From positions 1-64,000 of the forward strand of contig NZ_JAIUJR010000010.1 in assembly GCF_020166335.1 (NCBI RefSeq): a stretch of 64,000 bases of DNA, given 5' to 3'. Source of the DNA: Winogradskyella alexanderae (GTDB lineage: Bacteria; Bacteroidota; Bacteroidia; Flavobacteriales; Flavobacteriaceae). The position numbers were made by a program, and so were the translations under genes. Within the stretch, counting starts at the first letter, position 1. Every line of letters begins with the position of its first letter. Of this stretch, positions 54,646 to 63,197 are shown in pieces. The notes under the pieces were generated by a model. That model was not told the origin of the DNA, did not search any database, and saw only the letters and a list, made by a program, of their open reading frames with translations.

Positions 54646-56307
54646 ATGAACACAAAAAAAACGATCTTAACACCTTGGCAGAGATTCATTGGGATTTTGA
54701 GATTAGAAAAGAAGGATTTACTCCAGGTTATTTATTATGCTGTTTTTTCTGGTCTTATTAGCCTAACATTGCCACTTGGAATACAGGCAATTATAAACTT
54801 AATTCAAGGTGCTCAGGTAAGCACATCTTGGATTGTATTGGTTGTATTGGTAACACTTGGTGTAGCTTTTGTTGGTGTTTTACAAGTTATGCAAATGCGT
54901 ATCATAGAAACTGTACAACAGCGCATATTTATGCGTGCATCGTTTGAGTTTACATACCGCTTTCCTAAAATAAGAATGGATGAGTTGCGTAACTACTATC
55001 CACCAGAGTTAGCCAACCGATTTTTTGATGTCTTAACAGTACAAAAAGGTTTGGCAAAACTACTTATTGATGTACCAACTGCGGTACTTCAAATTGTGTT
55101 TGCATTAATTTTATTATCATTTTACCATCCATTTTTCATTGCTTTTGGTATTCTGCTAATAATTCTCATTTACATTGTTTTTAAGTTTACCATCCAAAAG
55201 GGTATGCAGACAAGTCTACAAGAATCCAAGAAAAAATATATGGTGGCACATTGGATTCAAGAAGTTGCGCGTGCAATAACGAGTTTTAAAGTATCTGGCA
55301 AAACATCATTAGCCCTAGATAAAAACGACAAATTAGTAGACGGGTATCTCGTAGCAAGAGAAAGTCACTTCAAGATTTTGATCTTACAATTTATCCAGAT
55401 GGTTGGTTTTAAGGTAATTGTTACTGCAGGCCTTTTATTAATAGGTGGGTTACTAGTTTTAAGCCAAGAAATGAATATTGGTCAATTTGTTGCAGCAGAA
55501 TTAATCATACTATTGGTAATTGGATCGGTGGAGAAGCTCATTCTTGGTTTAGAGCCATTCTATGATGTATTAACGTCTTTAGAAAAAATGGGTCAGGTCG
55601 TAGATAAAAAAATAGAGGGTCTTGAAGGTATTAAAATTGATGAATCACAAGACCTTAAAATAGAACTCGAAAAGGTTAGTTATCATGTTCCTAATAGATC
55701 TATCCATATATTAAAGGATATTTCGTTGACGATTACACCAGCTAGTAGAGTTTTAATTCAAGGTCCAAGTGGTTCAGGAAAATCAAGTTTATTAAGAATT
55801 ATTTCTGGTATTATAGAACCTACATCAGGACGAATATTTGTTAACGACGAAGCATTGCAGAATATACAGTTAAATAGTTACCGTTCACTATTAGGTCTTA
55901 CCTTATCTGAAGAAACACCATTTGAAGGAAGTATACGAGACAATTTAACCTTAGCTGATGCCAATATTTCAGACCATGAAATACAAGATGTGATTGAAAA
56001 AGTAGGTTTGAGGGATTATTTAAAAGAAACAGAAAGAGGCCTAGAAACCATAATTTATCCAGAAGGTAGGCAAATGTCCTTTACGACGGCTAAGAAAATG
56101 ATTTTGGCGCGTGCTATTCTTAAAAAACCAAAGGTCTTAATTTTAGAGGAACCTTTAGAGCACTTTGAGCAGAAAGAAGCACAACGATTAATAACCTTAT
56201 TAACTGATGCTAACAATCCATGGGCTTTAATTGTAGTAAGTTTTAATCCAGATTGGGCTAGTCAATGTACAGATGTGATTACACTTGAGAAAGGTGAAAT
56301 AATTTAA
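54646..56307 (+). CDS. ABC exporter protein with degenerate nucleotide-binding domain
   Basis: Fused transmembrane and nucleotide-binding half-transporter of 553 residues. About six membrane helices fill residues 20-320. The nucleotide-binding domain has an intact Walker A GPSGSGKSS (373-381), but other motifs are altered: the LSGGQ signature is replaced by QMSFT, the Walker B is LILEEP with Glu501 in place of the usual Asp before catalytic Glu502, the D-loop is EHFE, and the H-loop histidine is Phe533 (VVSFNP). It precedes genes for an adaptor and a TolC-like pore. Whether it hydrolyses ATP is open. Confidence 0.88.
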   Translation: MNTKKTILTPWQRFIGILRLEKKDLLQVIYYAVFSGLISLTLPLGIQAIINLIQGAQVSTSWIVLVVLVTLGVAFVGVLQVMQMRIIETVQQRIFMRASFEFTYRFPKIRMDELRNYYPPELANRFFDVLTVQKGLAKLLIDVPTAVLQIVFALILLSFYHPFFIAFGILLIILIYIVFKFTIQKGMQTSLQESKKKYMVAHWIQEVARAITSFKVSGKTSLALDKNDKLVDGYLVARESHFKILILQFIQMVGFKVIVTAGLLLIGGLLVLSQEMNIGQFVAAELIILLVIGSVEKLILGLEPFYDVLTSLEKMGQVVDKKIEGLEGIKIDESQDLKIELEKVSYHVPNRSIHILKDISLTITPASRVLIQGPSGSGKSSLLRIISGIIEPTSGRIFVNDEALQNIQLNSYRSLLGLTLSEETPFEGSIRDNLTLADANISDHEIQDVIEKVGLRDYLKETERGLETIIYPEGRQMSFTTAKKMILARAILKKPKVLILEEPLEHFEQKEAQRLITLLTDANNPWALIVVSFNPDWASQCTDVITLEKGEII

Positions 56308-56319
56308 AGAGGAAAGATT

Positions 56320-57669
56320 ATGCTAAATATATCCAGAAATCCATTAAACAAGTCAGTAGATTTAGGCAAGTATAAGTCTAGTGTTCATGTATTTAATAAA
56401 ACATACTATAAATACTTCAGAAGGTTTTTGTCAGCATTTGCGATAGTTGGTATAATAATTTTGTTTCTGCCGTGGACACAAAATATCTCTGGTAGAGGAC
56501 AAGTAACGTCACTTACACCAGGACAGCGACCACAAACCATACAGTCACCAATTCCTGGTAGTATACAGAAATGGTATGTGAGAGAAGGGCAAACAGTGAA
56601 GAAAGGTGATACCATAATGCAAATTTCCGAGATAAAAAGTGAGTATTTTGATCCTAATCTTGTTGAACGTACTCAACAACAACGTAATTCAAAGGAATTT
56701 TCAGCGAGATCTTATCAAGAAAAAGTAAAAGCACAAGAGATAAGAATAAAGGCGCTTCAATCTGAACGTGTTTTAAAATTGGAGCAGGCACAAAACAAGT
56801 TGGCGCAGGCGAAGCAGAAAGTAAAGGCAGATAGTATAGATTTGGTTGCTGCACGTACCAATTTGAAAATAGCACAAATTAAATATAACCGAGCAGACAG
56901 TCTTTTTCAAGATGGCTTCACAGCAAGAAAAAATGTAGAAGATGCGGCGATTAAGCTACAGGAGACTCAAGCAAAAGAAACGTCTCAAGAAGCTAAATTA
57001 CTGGTGAGTAAAACCGAAGTTACAAATGCCAAGCTAGAAATAAACAGGGTAGAGCAAGAATTTGCAGATAAGATTTCTAAAGCGCGTAGTGAAAAGTTTT
57101 CAGCCCAATCCAGCCAATTTAGTACTGAAGCTGATGTTCAAAAATTAGAAAACATGGTTTCTAATTATTCTCTCAGAAGAGACATGCTGTTTATTACAGC
57201 ACCATATGATGGTTTTATAAATACGGCTTTTCGCGGTGGCGTTGGCCAAACGTTCAAGGAAGGAGAGAAATTGGTGGGAATTATCCCAGAAAATATAGAA
57301 TTGGCTGTAGAAACCTTTGTCCGCCCGATAGACTTACCACTAATTCATAAGGGAGAGAAAGTACGGGTTCAGTTTGATGGTTGGCCTGCAATTATCTTCA
57401 GTGGATGGCCAAATGTATCCTATGGTACCTATGGCGCTGAGGTCGTTGCGGTGGAGCGCTTTATTAGTCCAAATGGAAGATTTAGGGTCTTGTTAAAGCC
57501 AGATCCAGAGGATCACCCTTGGCCAAAGGAAATTAGAGCTGGCTCAGGGGCTTTTACCATGGCTTTACTGGAGGATGTACCAATTTGGTTCGAGCTATGG
57601 CGACAACTAAATGGTTTCCCTCCAAACTATTATCAGCCTGTTGAGGATACAAAATCTAAAATGAAATAA
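56320..57669 (+). CDS. HlyD family membrane fusion protein
   Basis: Periplasmic adaptor joining the inner-membrane ABC exporter to the TolC-like channel. One membrane helix at about residues 38-57 is followed by a biotinyl-lipoyl-like half (IPGSIQKWYVREGQTVKKGDTIMQIS), a long alpha-hairpin coiled coil (about 105-285, rich in Lys, Glu, Gln and Ala) and the second lipoyl half (MLFITAPYDGFINTAFRGGVGQTFKEGEKLVGI). A beta-barrel region follows. At 449 residues it is normal for the type I secretion/efflux adaptor. It begins 12 bases after the ABC gene. Confidence 0.92.
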   Translation: MLNISRNPLNKSVDLGKYKSSVHVFNKTYYKYFRRFLSAFAIVGIIILFLPWTQNISGRGQVTSLTPGQRPQTIQSPIPGSIQKWYVREGQTVKKGDTIMQISEIKSEYFDPNLVERTQQQRNSKEFSARSYQEKVKAQEIRIKALQSERVLKLEQAQNKLAQAKQKVKADSIDLVAARTNLKIAQIKYNRADSLFQDGFTARKNVEDAAIKLQETQAKETSQEAKLLVSKTEVTNAKLEINRVEQEFADKISKARSEKFSAQSSQFSTEADVQKLENMVSNYSLRRDMLFITAPYDGFINTAFRGGVGQTFKEGEKLVGIIPENIELAVETFVRPIDLPLIHKGEKVRVQFDGWPAIIFSGWPNVSYGTYGAEVVAVERFISPNGRFRVLLKPDPEDHPWPKEIRAGSGAFTMALLEDVPIWFELWRQLNGFPPNYYQPVEDTKSKMK

Positions 57670-57672
57670 AAC

Positions 57673-59076
57673 ATGCGTTTTAAACTATTTGTAATACTTG
57701 TTTGTTTTGGGTTTTTAAGCGGTGCGCAAACGGAAGAACTGGCTAATGTTCTCAGATTTGATGAGTTCCTCGGGTATGTTAAAAAATTTCATCCAATTGT
57801 TAAGCAAGCAGAGCTTGTAATAGATGAAAGCCAAGCAAAGCTTATGAAATCAAGAGGTGCTTTTGATCCTAAATTGGAAGTAGATTACGATCGGAAAAAA
57901 TTTAAGGGTACGGAATATTTTGATAGACTCAATGGTACCTTTAAAATACCTACATGGTTTGGAGTAGAGCTTAAGGCAGCATTTGAGGAAAACACAGGAG
58001 ATTTTTTAAATCCAGAAGCTTTCGTCCCGGATGAAGGATTGTACAGTGCAGGTATTGCAGTACCATTGGCTAGAGGTCTATTAATCAATGATAGGATGGC
58101 ATCACTTAAGCAAGCGCGCTTGTTTAGGGAGCAAGCCAAGGCAGATAGAGATATATTTGTAAACAACATTTTGTTTGAGGCGTCTTTAGTCTATTTTAAG
58201 TGGTTACAGGCCTATAATGAGTTGAGACTTTTTGAAGACTTTTTAATCAACGCAGAGTTGCGCTATCGTGGGATTTTACGCGGCGTTGAGGTTGGTGAAA
58301 ATGCTCAGATTGATGCTACAGAGGCCCGAATTGCATTAAATAGCAGAAAGCTGAGTTTAGAGCAGTCTAGAGTAAAATTAATTAAAGCCTCTTTAGAACT
58401 TTCTACATTTTTATGGTTAGAGAATAACACACCCGTGGAATTGCAACCTAATGTAATTCCAGATGTAAATACCGAGCCAATAGTCGATTCAACTTTCAAT
58501 ATTAATCAATTGAGAGAAGAAGAGGCCATAATCGATACACATCCAAAAATGATATCATTAGATTATAAAATCCAGGGCCTTGAAGTCGATACCAGATTAA
58601 AAGCTAACAGACTTTTACCTAGAGTTGATGTGGAATATAACTTTTTAACTGAAGTGCCAGAGGTTGCCAGAAGTCTAAATACAGCGGAGTACAAAGGTGG
58701 TCTAAACATAAGTTTTCCTTTGTTTTTGCGAAAGGAGCGTGGCGATTTAAAATTGGCCAGGATTAAATTATCAGATACGGAGTTTGAGCGAGATGCAACG
58801 CGGGTGAATCTTCAAAATAAGATAGATGCTTTAAAGCAAGAGTTAGATTCTTACGTAATCCAAAATGATATTACACTTCAAATGGTAAACGATTCTGAGC
58901 AAATGCTTATTGCTGAAGAACGAAAATTTCAACTGGGAGAAAGTTCTTTGTTTCTGGTGAATTCGCGTGAGTCTAAACTCATCGAAAATCAACTTAAGGC
59001 AATTGCAATTCAGAATAAATTTTTTAGTACCAAGGCCAAGTTGTTTAATAGTCTAGCAATTAATCCCGACCTATAA
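57673..59076 (+). CDS. TolC family outer membrane efflux protein
   Basis: Outer-membrane channel of the tripartite exporter, 467 residues with a signal peptide ending near residue 18 (FLSGAQ). The two-fold repeat of long alpha-helices with intervening beta strands is visible (VLRFDEFLGYVKKFHPIVKQAELVIDES near the start and its repeat around IIDTHPKMISLDYKIQGLEVDTRLKAN). It starts 3 bases after the HlyD gene, completing the three-gene exporter. Confidence 0.92.
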   Translation: MRFKLFVILVCFGFLSGAQTEELANVLRFDEFLGYVKKFHPIVKQAELVIDESQAKLMKSRGAFDPKLEVDYDRKKFKGTEYFDRLNGTFKIPTWFGVELKAAFEENTGDFLNPEAFVPDEGLYSAGIAVPLARGLLINDRMASLKQARLFREQAKADRDIFVNNILFEASLVYFKWLQAYNELRLFEDFLINAELRYRGILRGVEVGENAQIDATEARIALNSRKLSLEQSRVKLIKASLELSTFLWLENNTPVELQPNVIPDVNTEPIVDSTFNINQLREEEAIIDTHPKMISLDYKIQGLEVDTRLKANRLLPRVDVEYNFLTEVPEVARSLNTAEYKGGLNISFPLFLRKERGDLKLARIKLSDTEFERDATRVNLQNKIDALKQELDSYVIQNDITLQMVNDSEQMLIAEERKFQLGESSLFLVNSRESKLIENQLKAIAIQNKFFSTKAKLFNSLAINPDL

Positions 59077-59107
59077 TGAGTTGATCGCATAATAATTCGT
59101 GACCTTA

Positions 59108-59139
59108 TTTGGAATTTGGTTTTTGTAGTTTGATATTTG
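59108..59139 (+). promoter_or_regulatory. Promoter immediately before mpl
   Basis: TTTG (59108-59111), a 20-base spacer and GATATTTG (59132-59139, one mismatch to TAnnTTTG). The element ends five bases before the ATG at 59144, which suggests a leaderless transcript. Confidence 0.5.
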
Positions 59140-59143
59140 TCTC

Positions 59144-60496
59144 ATGAATGTACATTTTATTGCTATTGGTGGTGCCGCAATGCACAATTTAGCATTGGCT
59201 TTACAGAACAAAGGTTATAACGTTACGGGTAGCGATGACACCATTTTTGATCCTTCAAAATCTAGGTTAGAAGCCAAAGGCCTATTGCCAAAAGAGTTTG
59301 GTTGGTTTCCTGAAAAAATCACAGGAGATTTAGATGCTATAGTTCTTGGTATGCATGCAAAGGCAGACAATCCTGAATTACTCAAAGCACAAGAATTAGG
59401 ATTAAAAATATACAGTTATCCAGAGTTCTTATTCGAACAATCAAAGCATAAAACACGTGTTGTTATTGGAGGTAGCCATGGTAAAACTACTATTACCTCT
59501 ATGATTCTACATGTAATGCATTACCACGACAAAGATGTTGACTTTATGGTTGGAGCACAACTCGAAGGTTTTGATGTTATGGTAAAACTTACCGAATACA
59601 ACGACTTCATCGTATTAGAGGGAGATGAATACTTAAGTTCTCCAATAGATAGACGACCAAAGTTTCATTTATACAAACCAAATATTGCGCTACTTAGCGG
59701 TATTGCCTGGGATCATATTAATGTGTTTCCGACATACGAAAATTATGTTGAGCAATTCAAAATCTTTGTTGATTCTATAGTACGTGGTGGTAGTATTAAC
59801 TACAATGAAGAGGATGAAGAGGTAAAGCGGATTGTCCTTGAATCTGAAAATCAAATACGCAAACTACCATACCAAACACCAGAATATTCAGTTGAAGAAG
59901 GTACCACAATGTTGGAAACACCTGACGGCCCAATGCCTATAGAAATCTTTGGTGCACATAACCTCAATAATCTAGCAGGTGCAAAATGGATTTGTCAGCA
60001 TATGGGAGTTGATGAAGATGATTTCTATGAGGCCATTTCAACTTTCACAGGGGCGAGCAAACGATTGGAAAAAATTGCAGAAACTAATAATAGCGTTGCT
60101 TATAAGGATTTTGCGCACTCGCCAAGTAAAGTAGAAGCCACAACAAAAGCGGTAAAAAACCAATATAGCGATAGAACTTTAGTGGCTTGTCTAGAATTAC
60201 ATACGTATAGCAGCCTTAATTCTGAATTTTTGAAAGAATATAAGGGCGCATTGGATCAAGCGGACGTTGCAGTAGTATTTTATTCACCACATGCGGTTGA
60301 AATTAAAAAGTTGGAGGAAGTAACGCATAACCAAATCGCTAGTGCATTTCAGCGTGACGATTTGATTATTTATACCAACCCAGAAGATTTTAAAAACTTC
60401 TTGTTTTCACAAAACTTTGAAAACAAATCATTACTATTAATGAGCTCAGGAAACTACGGTGGTTTAAACTTCAATGAACTTAAAGATTTGTTTTAA
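59144..60496 (+). CDS. mpl: UDP-N-acetylmuramate:L-alanyl-gamma-D-glutamyl-meso-diaminopimelate ligase (murein peptide ligase)
   Basis: Re-attaches recycled cell-wall tripeptide to UDP-MurNAc. The 450-residue Mur-ligase-family protein starts with HFIAIGGAAMHNLALALQNKGYNVTGSD, has the P-loop VVIGGSHGKTTITSMI near residue 107 and the C-terminal KDFAHSPSKVEATTKAVK near 322. The absence of the MurC HxGxxxSG start (here GGAAMHNLA) marks the Mpl branch. AnmK at 4842 serves the sugar side of the same recycling route. The gene is single, with its own predicted promoter. Confidence 0.93.
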   Translation: MNVHFIAIGGAAMHNLALALQNKGYNVTGSDDTIFDPSKSRLEAKGLLPKEFGWFPEKITGDLDAIVLGMHAKADNPELLKAQELGLKIYSYPEFLFEQSKHKTRVVIGGSHGKTTITSMILHVMHYHDKDVDFMVGAQLEGFDVMVKLTEYNDFIVLEGDEYLSSPIDRRPKFHLYKPNIALLSGIAWDHINVFPTYENYVEQFKIFVDSIVRGGSINYNEEDEEVKRIVLESENQIRKLPYQTPEYSVEEGTTMLETPDGPMPIEIFGAHNLNNLAGAKWICQHMGVDEDDFYEAISTFTGASKRLEKIAETNNSVAYKDFAHSPSKVEATTKAVKNQYSDRTLVACLELHTYSSLNSEFLKEYKGALDQADVAVVFYSPHAVEIKKLEEVTHNQIASAFQRDDLIIYTNPEDFKNFLFSQNFENKSLLLMSSGNYGGLNFNELKDLF

Positions 60497-60499
60497 GCT

Positions 60500-61387
60500 T
60501 TAAGTCAAATGCTTTTTGAAGAAAGCAATTGTCCTTTCCCAAGATAAATTAGCTGCTTCTTTGTCAAATCGCGGGGTTGTATTGTTATGGAAACCATGAT
60601 TAACATCAGGATAAATGTAAGCTTCATGCTCAATATTGTTTTCTTTTAATACGGCTTCGAAATTAGGCCACCCCGCATTTACCCGTTTATCCAATTCAGC
60701 ATATTGCAACAATAAAGGTGCTTTAATTTTTTTGGCATCTTCATCTTCTGGTTGTCTACCGTAATATGGAACAGCAGCGCCTAATTCTGGTAATCTTACA
60801 GCCATCATATTTGAAATCCAACCACCAAAACAAAACCCAACAACACCAACTTTGCCATTACAGTCCTTATGGTTCTTTAAATATTCATAGGCAGCAATAA
60901 AATCTTCTAACATTTCATTTCTGTCGCGCTGTCTTTGCATTGCCCTGCCGTCATCGTCATTTCCTGGATAACCACCAAGTGGAGTCAGTGCATCTGGCGC
61001 AAGAGAGATAAATCCTGCTTTGGCAACTCTTCGTCCTACATCTTCAATGTAAGGATTAAGACCTCTATTTTCATGTACTACAACAACACCTGATATTTTA
61101 TTATCTAGATTTTTGGGCTTTGAAAGTAAGCCTTTTATGATACCACCACCATTAGGAGATTCGTAGTTTACATAGTTGGAATCTAAAGTTGGATCATCTG
61201 GCTTTACCAATAAGGTATCTACATAATTAGGAGACATAAAACTTAATAGTGAAGAAACCGTTAATCCACCAACAGCATAGAGTGAAAGCTTTTCAACAAA
61301 TTGTCTTCTATTTAATTTATTATGCGCATAGTCATCGTATAGATCAAATACCTCTTGTTTTATATCTTCTTTTTTAATGTTTTTCAT
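60500..61387 (-). CDS. YghX-like dienelactone hydrolase family protein
   Basis: An alpha/beta hydrolase of 295 residues. Catalytic motifs: nucleophile Cys186 in GVVGFCFGGWIS, an Asp near residue 231 and His264 in DVNHGFHNN. The N-terminal 65 residues carry a twin-arginine-type signal: Asn-Arg27-Arg28-Gln-Phe, then a hydrophobic stretch YAVGGLTVSSLLSF. Together with PNYVDT after it, this layout matches E. coli YghX. It should be exported by the Tat pathway or act at the membrane. It is the first gene of a three-gene leftward group. Substrate unknown. Confidence 0.85.
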   Translation of the reverse strand: MKNIKKEDIKQEVFDLYDDYAHNKLNRRQFVEKLSLYAVGGLTVSSLLSFMSPNYVDTLLVKPDDPTLDSNYVNYESPNGGGIIKGLLSKPKNLDNKISGVVVVHENRGLNPYIEDVGRRVAKAGFISLAPDALTPLGGYPGNDDDGRAMQRQRDRNEMLEDFIAAYEYLKNHKDCNGKVGVVGFCFGGWISNMMAVRLPELGAAVPYYGRQPEDEDAKKIKAPLLLQYAELDKRVNAGWPNFEAVLKENNIEHEAYIYPDVNHGFHNNTTPRFDKEAANLSWERTIAFFKKHLT

Positions 61388-61394
61388 ATCCTTG

Positions 61395-62003
61395 TTATTT
61401 GTTGTTAGTTATGGTGAACACCTTGTCTAAAAATTGACTTATACTTTCTTGATTGGCCCTAATTAATTCTTTTCTTGCAAAATTTCTATCACTTGGTTTT
61501 TTGTCTTGCGAGAGTTTAAACTTGCCCTCCCAATCTGTAATAGTAATCTCGAACATTTCTATATAATTCAGGTTTCTATTTAGTCTAGGGTTATTAGGCT
61601 CTAAAACATACTTGTGATCTGGTGCTTCTAAAAATTCGGTCATGGTAATTAAAGACTGCTTTAAAGATTCTTTGCTTTCAATTGCCTGCACCTTGCCTTT
61701 TAGGTGTACTTTAATATAATTCCAAGTTGGTAGTTGAGTAGTACCGTAAATACTAGGTGATATATAGCATTGCGGTCCAGTAAATAAAATGGTCACATCA
61801 TTGTTATCTTTTAAGAGTTTGGCTTGGGGATTATAGATATCTATATGACCAATAAGTTTGCCATTTTCATAGATTAAAGGTAAATGCGTGATTAAGGGAG
61901 TTTTGTTATCTACAGAGATAACAGTAGCCAAAGGATAGGTTTTAATAACCTCAATCATGTGATCTCTATCATTATCCTGGTGATGTTTTGGTGGATAATT
62001 CAT
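61395..62003 (-). CDS. PaiB-like FMN-binding protein
   Basis: A 202-residue protein of the FMN-binding/PaiB family (negative regulator in Bacillus by name only). The flavin split-barrel is suggested by YPPKHHQDNDRDHMIEVIKTYPLATVIS at the N-terminus, ILFTGPQCYISPSIYG near residue 72 and QLPTWNYIKVHLKGKVQ near 90. No DNA-binding domain is visible, so an oxidoreductase or flavin-binding role is just as likely. It ends 8 bases before the YghX-like gene start and overlaps the DUF1569 gene end by one base. Confidence 0.88.
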   Translation of the reverse strand: MNYPPKHHQDNDRDHMIEVIKTYPLATVISVDNKTPLITHLPLIYENGKLIGHIDIYNPQAKLLKDNNDVTILFTGPQCYISPSIYGTTQLPTWNYIKVHLKGKVQAIESKESLKQSLITMTEFLEAPDHKYVLEPNNPRLNRNLNYIEMFEITITDWEGKFKLSQDKKPSDRNFARKELIRANQESISQFLDKVFTITNNK

Positions 62004-62446
62004 TACACTCCAAATTGTCTAAGATGATGATCAAGATGTTTGTATTGCATTTTGCCCCATTGGTCTTTTGTTAGTTTACCAAAAGCGGGATGCGGTTGCC
62101 AATCTTGCCGATCTTTCTGGTTATTAAGTTCGTTTATCAGATTAACAATTTCGCACTTTTCTTGCTCAAAATCTTTTTCTTCTGTAATCTTAAAACCAGG
62201 TGCCGTTGGCAAGTTTTTACGCCACAACTTATCACTGTACATAGCCTTTTTGAATAATAAATTTACGAGCCAATTGGGTTTTACACCGTAATCCTTTTTT
62301 TCTAAGATGATGTTTAATGGCATTTGGCAATGGTGTAGCATTTGGCTAACATTCATTCTACCCCATTTTGGCTGTGTGGATTTGTCAAGTTTATTGATTC
62401 TAGAGGTTATTTCCTCGTATACACCATCTTCAAAAAACGATTTCAT
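62003..62446 (-). CDS. DUF1569 (DinB-like fold) protein
   Basis: A 147-residue protein of the DUF1569 family. The three-His metal site of DinB-like four-helix bundles is suggested by MNVSQMLHHCQMPL near residue 36 and YKHLDHHLRQFGV at the C-terminus. I start at ATG 62446, which matches family N-termini; 62458 is also open. The chemistry is not known; relatives include thiol-dependent and DNA-damage-induced proteins. It is divergent from radC. Confidence 0.8.
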   Translation of the reverse strand: MKSFFEDGVYEEITSRINKLDKSTQPKWGRMNVSQMLHHCQMPLNIILEKKDYGVKPNWLVNLLFKKAMYSDKLWRKNLPTAPGFKITEEKDFEQEKCEIVNLINELNNQKDRQDWQPHPAFGKLTKDQWGKMQYKHLDHHLRQFGV

Positions 62447-62498
62447 AATTATTGGCATTTAATTGATTCTGAAAATTACAATTTTTTATCTTTAGTGC

Positions 62499-63197
62499 AT
62501 GTCAGAAAAACCAAGTTCGTTTTCAATAAAAAATTGGTCTCAAGATGATCAACCGCGCGAAAAATTAAGAGATAAAGGGAAAAAGGTTTTAAGTGATGCA
62601 GAATTACTAGCCATTTTAATTGGTTCAGGTAGTAGAGAAGAAAGTGCTGTAGATTTATGTAAGCGAATACTCGCCAGTGTTGACAATAACTTAAATGCAC
62701 TAGGTAAACTCTCAATAAAACAATTAATGGAATTTAAGGGTATTGGTGAGGCTAAAGCCATTACCATTGTTGGAGCTTTAGAACTTGGAAGAAGAAGACG
62801 CATGGAAGATGCTGTGATATTAAATAAAATCACTTCGAGTAAATCTGTTTTTGAGGTCATGCAGCCCATTTTGGGCGAACTACCTCATGAAGAATTTTGG
62901 ATTTTGTATTTAAATAACTCCAACAAAATCATTAATAAAAACCAGCTAAGTAAAGGTGGTATTACAGGAACATTAGTGGATATAAGATTAGTATTAAAAA
63001 CTGCTTTGGAAAACGGGTCAACTGCATTGATTTTATGCCACAATCATCCATCCGGAACCTTAAAGCCCAGTCAGGCAGACAAAGACATAACCGTAAAATT
63101 GAAGAAGGCATCAGAAAGTTTGGATATTAAGGTGTTAGACCATCTTATTATTACAGAGCAGGCCTACTTCAGTTTTGCAGATGAAGGATTGATTTAA
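62499..63197 (+). CDS. radC: DNA repair protein RadC-like, JAMM domain
   Basis: A 232-residue RadC family protein. The N-terminal helix-hairpin-helix region (LGKLSIKQLMEFKGIGEAKAITIVGALELGRRR) precedes the JAB/MPN domain with the metal motif HNHPSGTLKPSQAD near residue 178 and an upstream Glu in LPHEEFWILYLN. Despite the name, a DNA repair role for RadC is not established. A TATCTTTA box ends five bases before the ATG. The next gene overlaps the stop codon by one base. Confidence 0.93.
   Translation: MSEKPSSFSIKNWSQDDQPREKLRDKGKKVLSDAELLAILIGSGSREESAVDLCKRILASVDNNLNALGKLSIKQLMEFKGIGEAKAITIVGALELGRRRRMEDAVILNKITSSKSVFEVMQPILGELPHEEFWILYLNNSNKIINKNQLSKGGITGTLVDIRLVLKTALENGSTALILCHNHPSGTLKPSQADKDITVKLKKASESLDIKVLDHLIITEQAYFSFADEGLI

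Noticed and set aside
56654-56875. Antisense frame in the HlyD-type gene
   Set aside because: Low-complexity complement of the Lys/Gln-rich coiled coil, with no promoter or family match.
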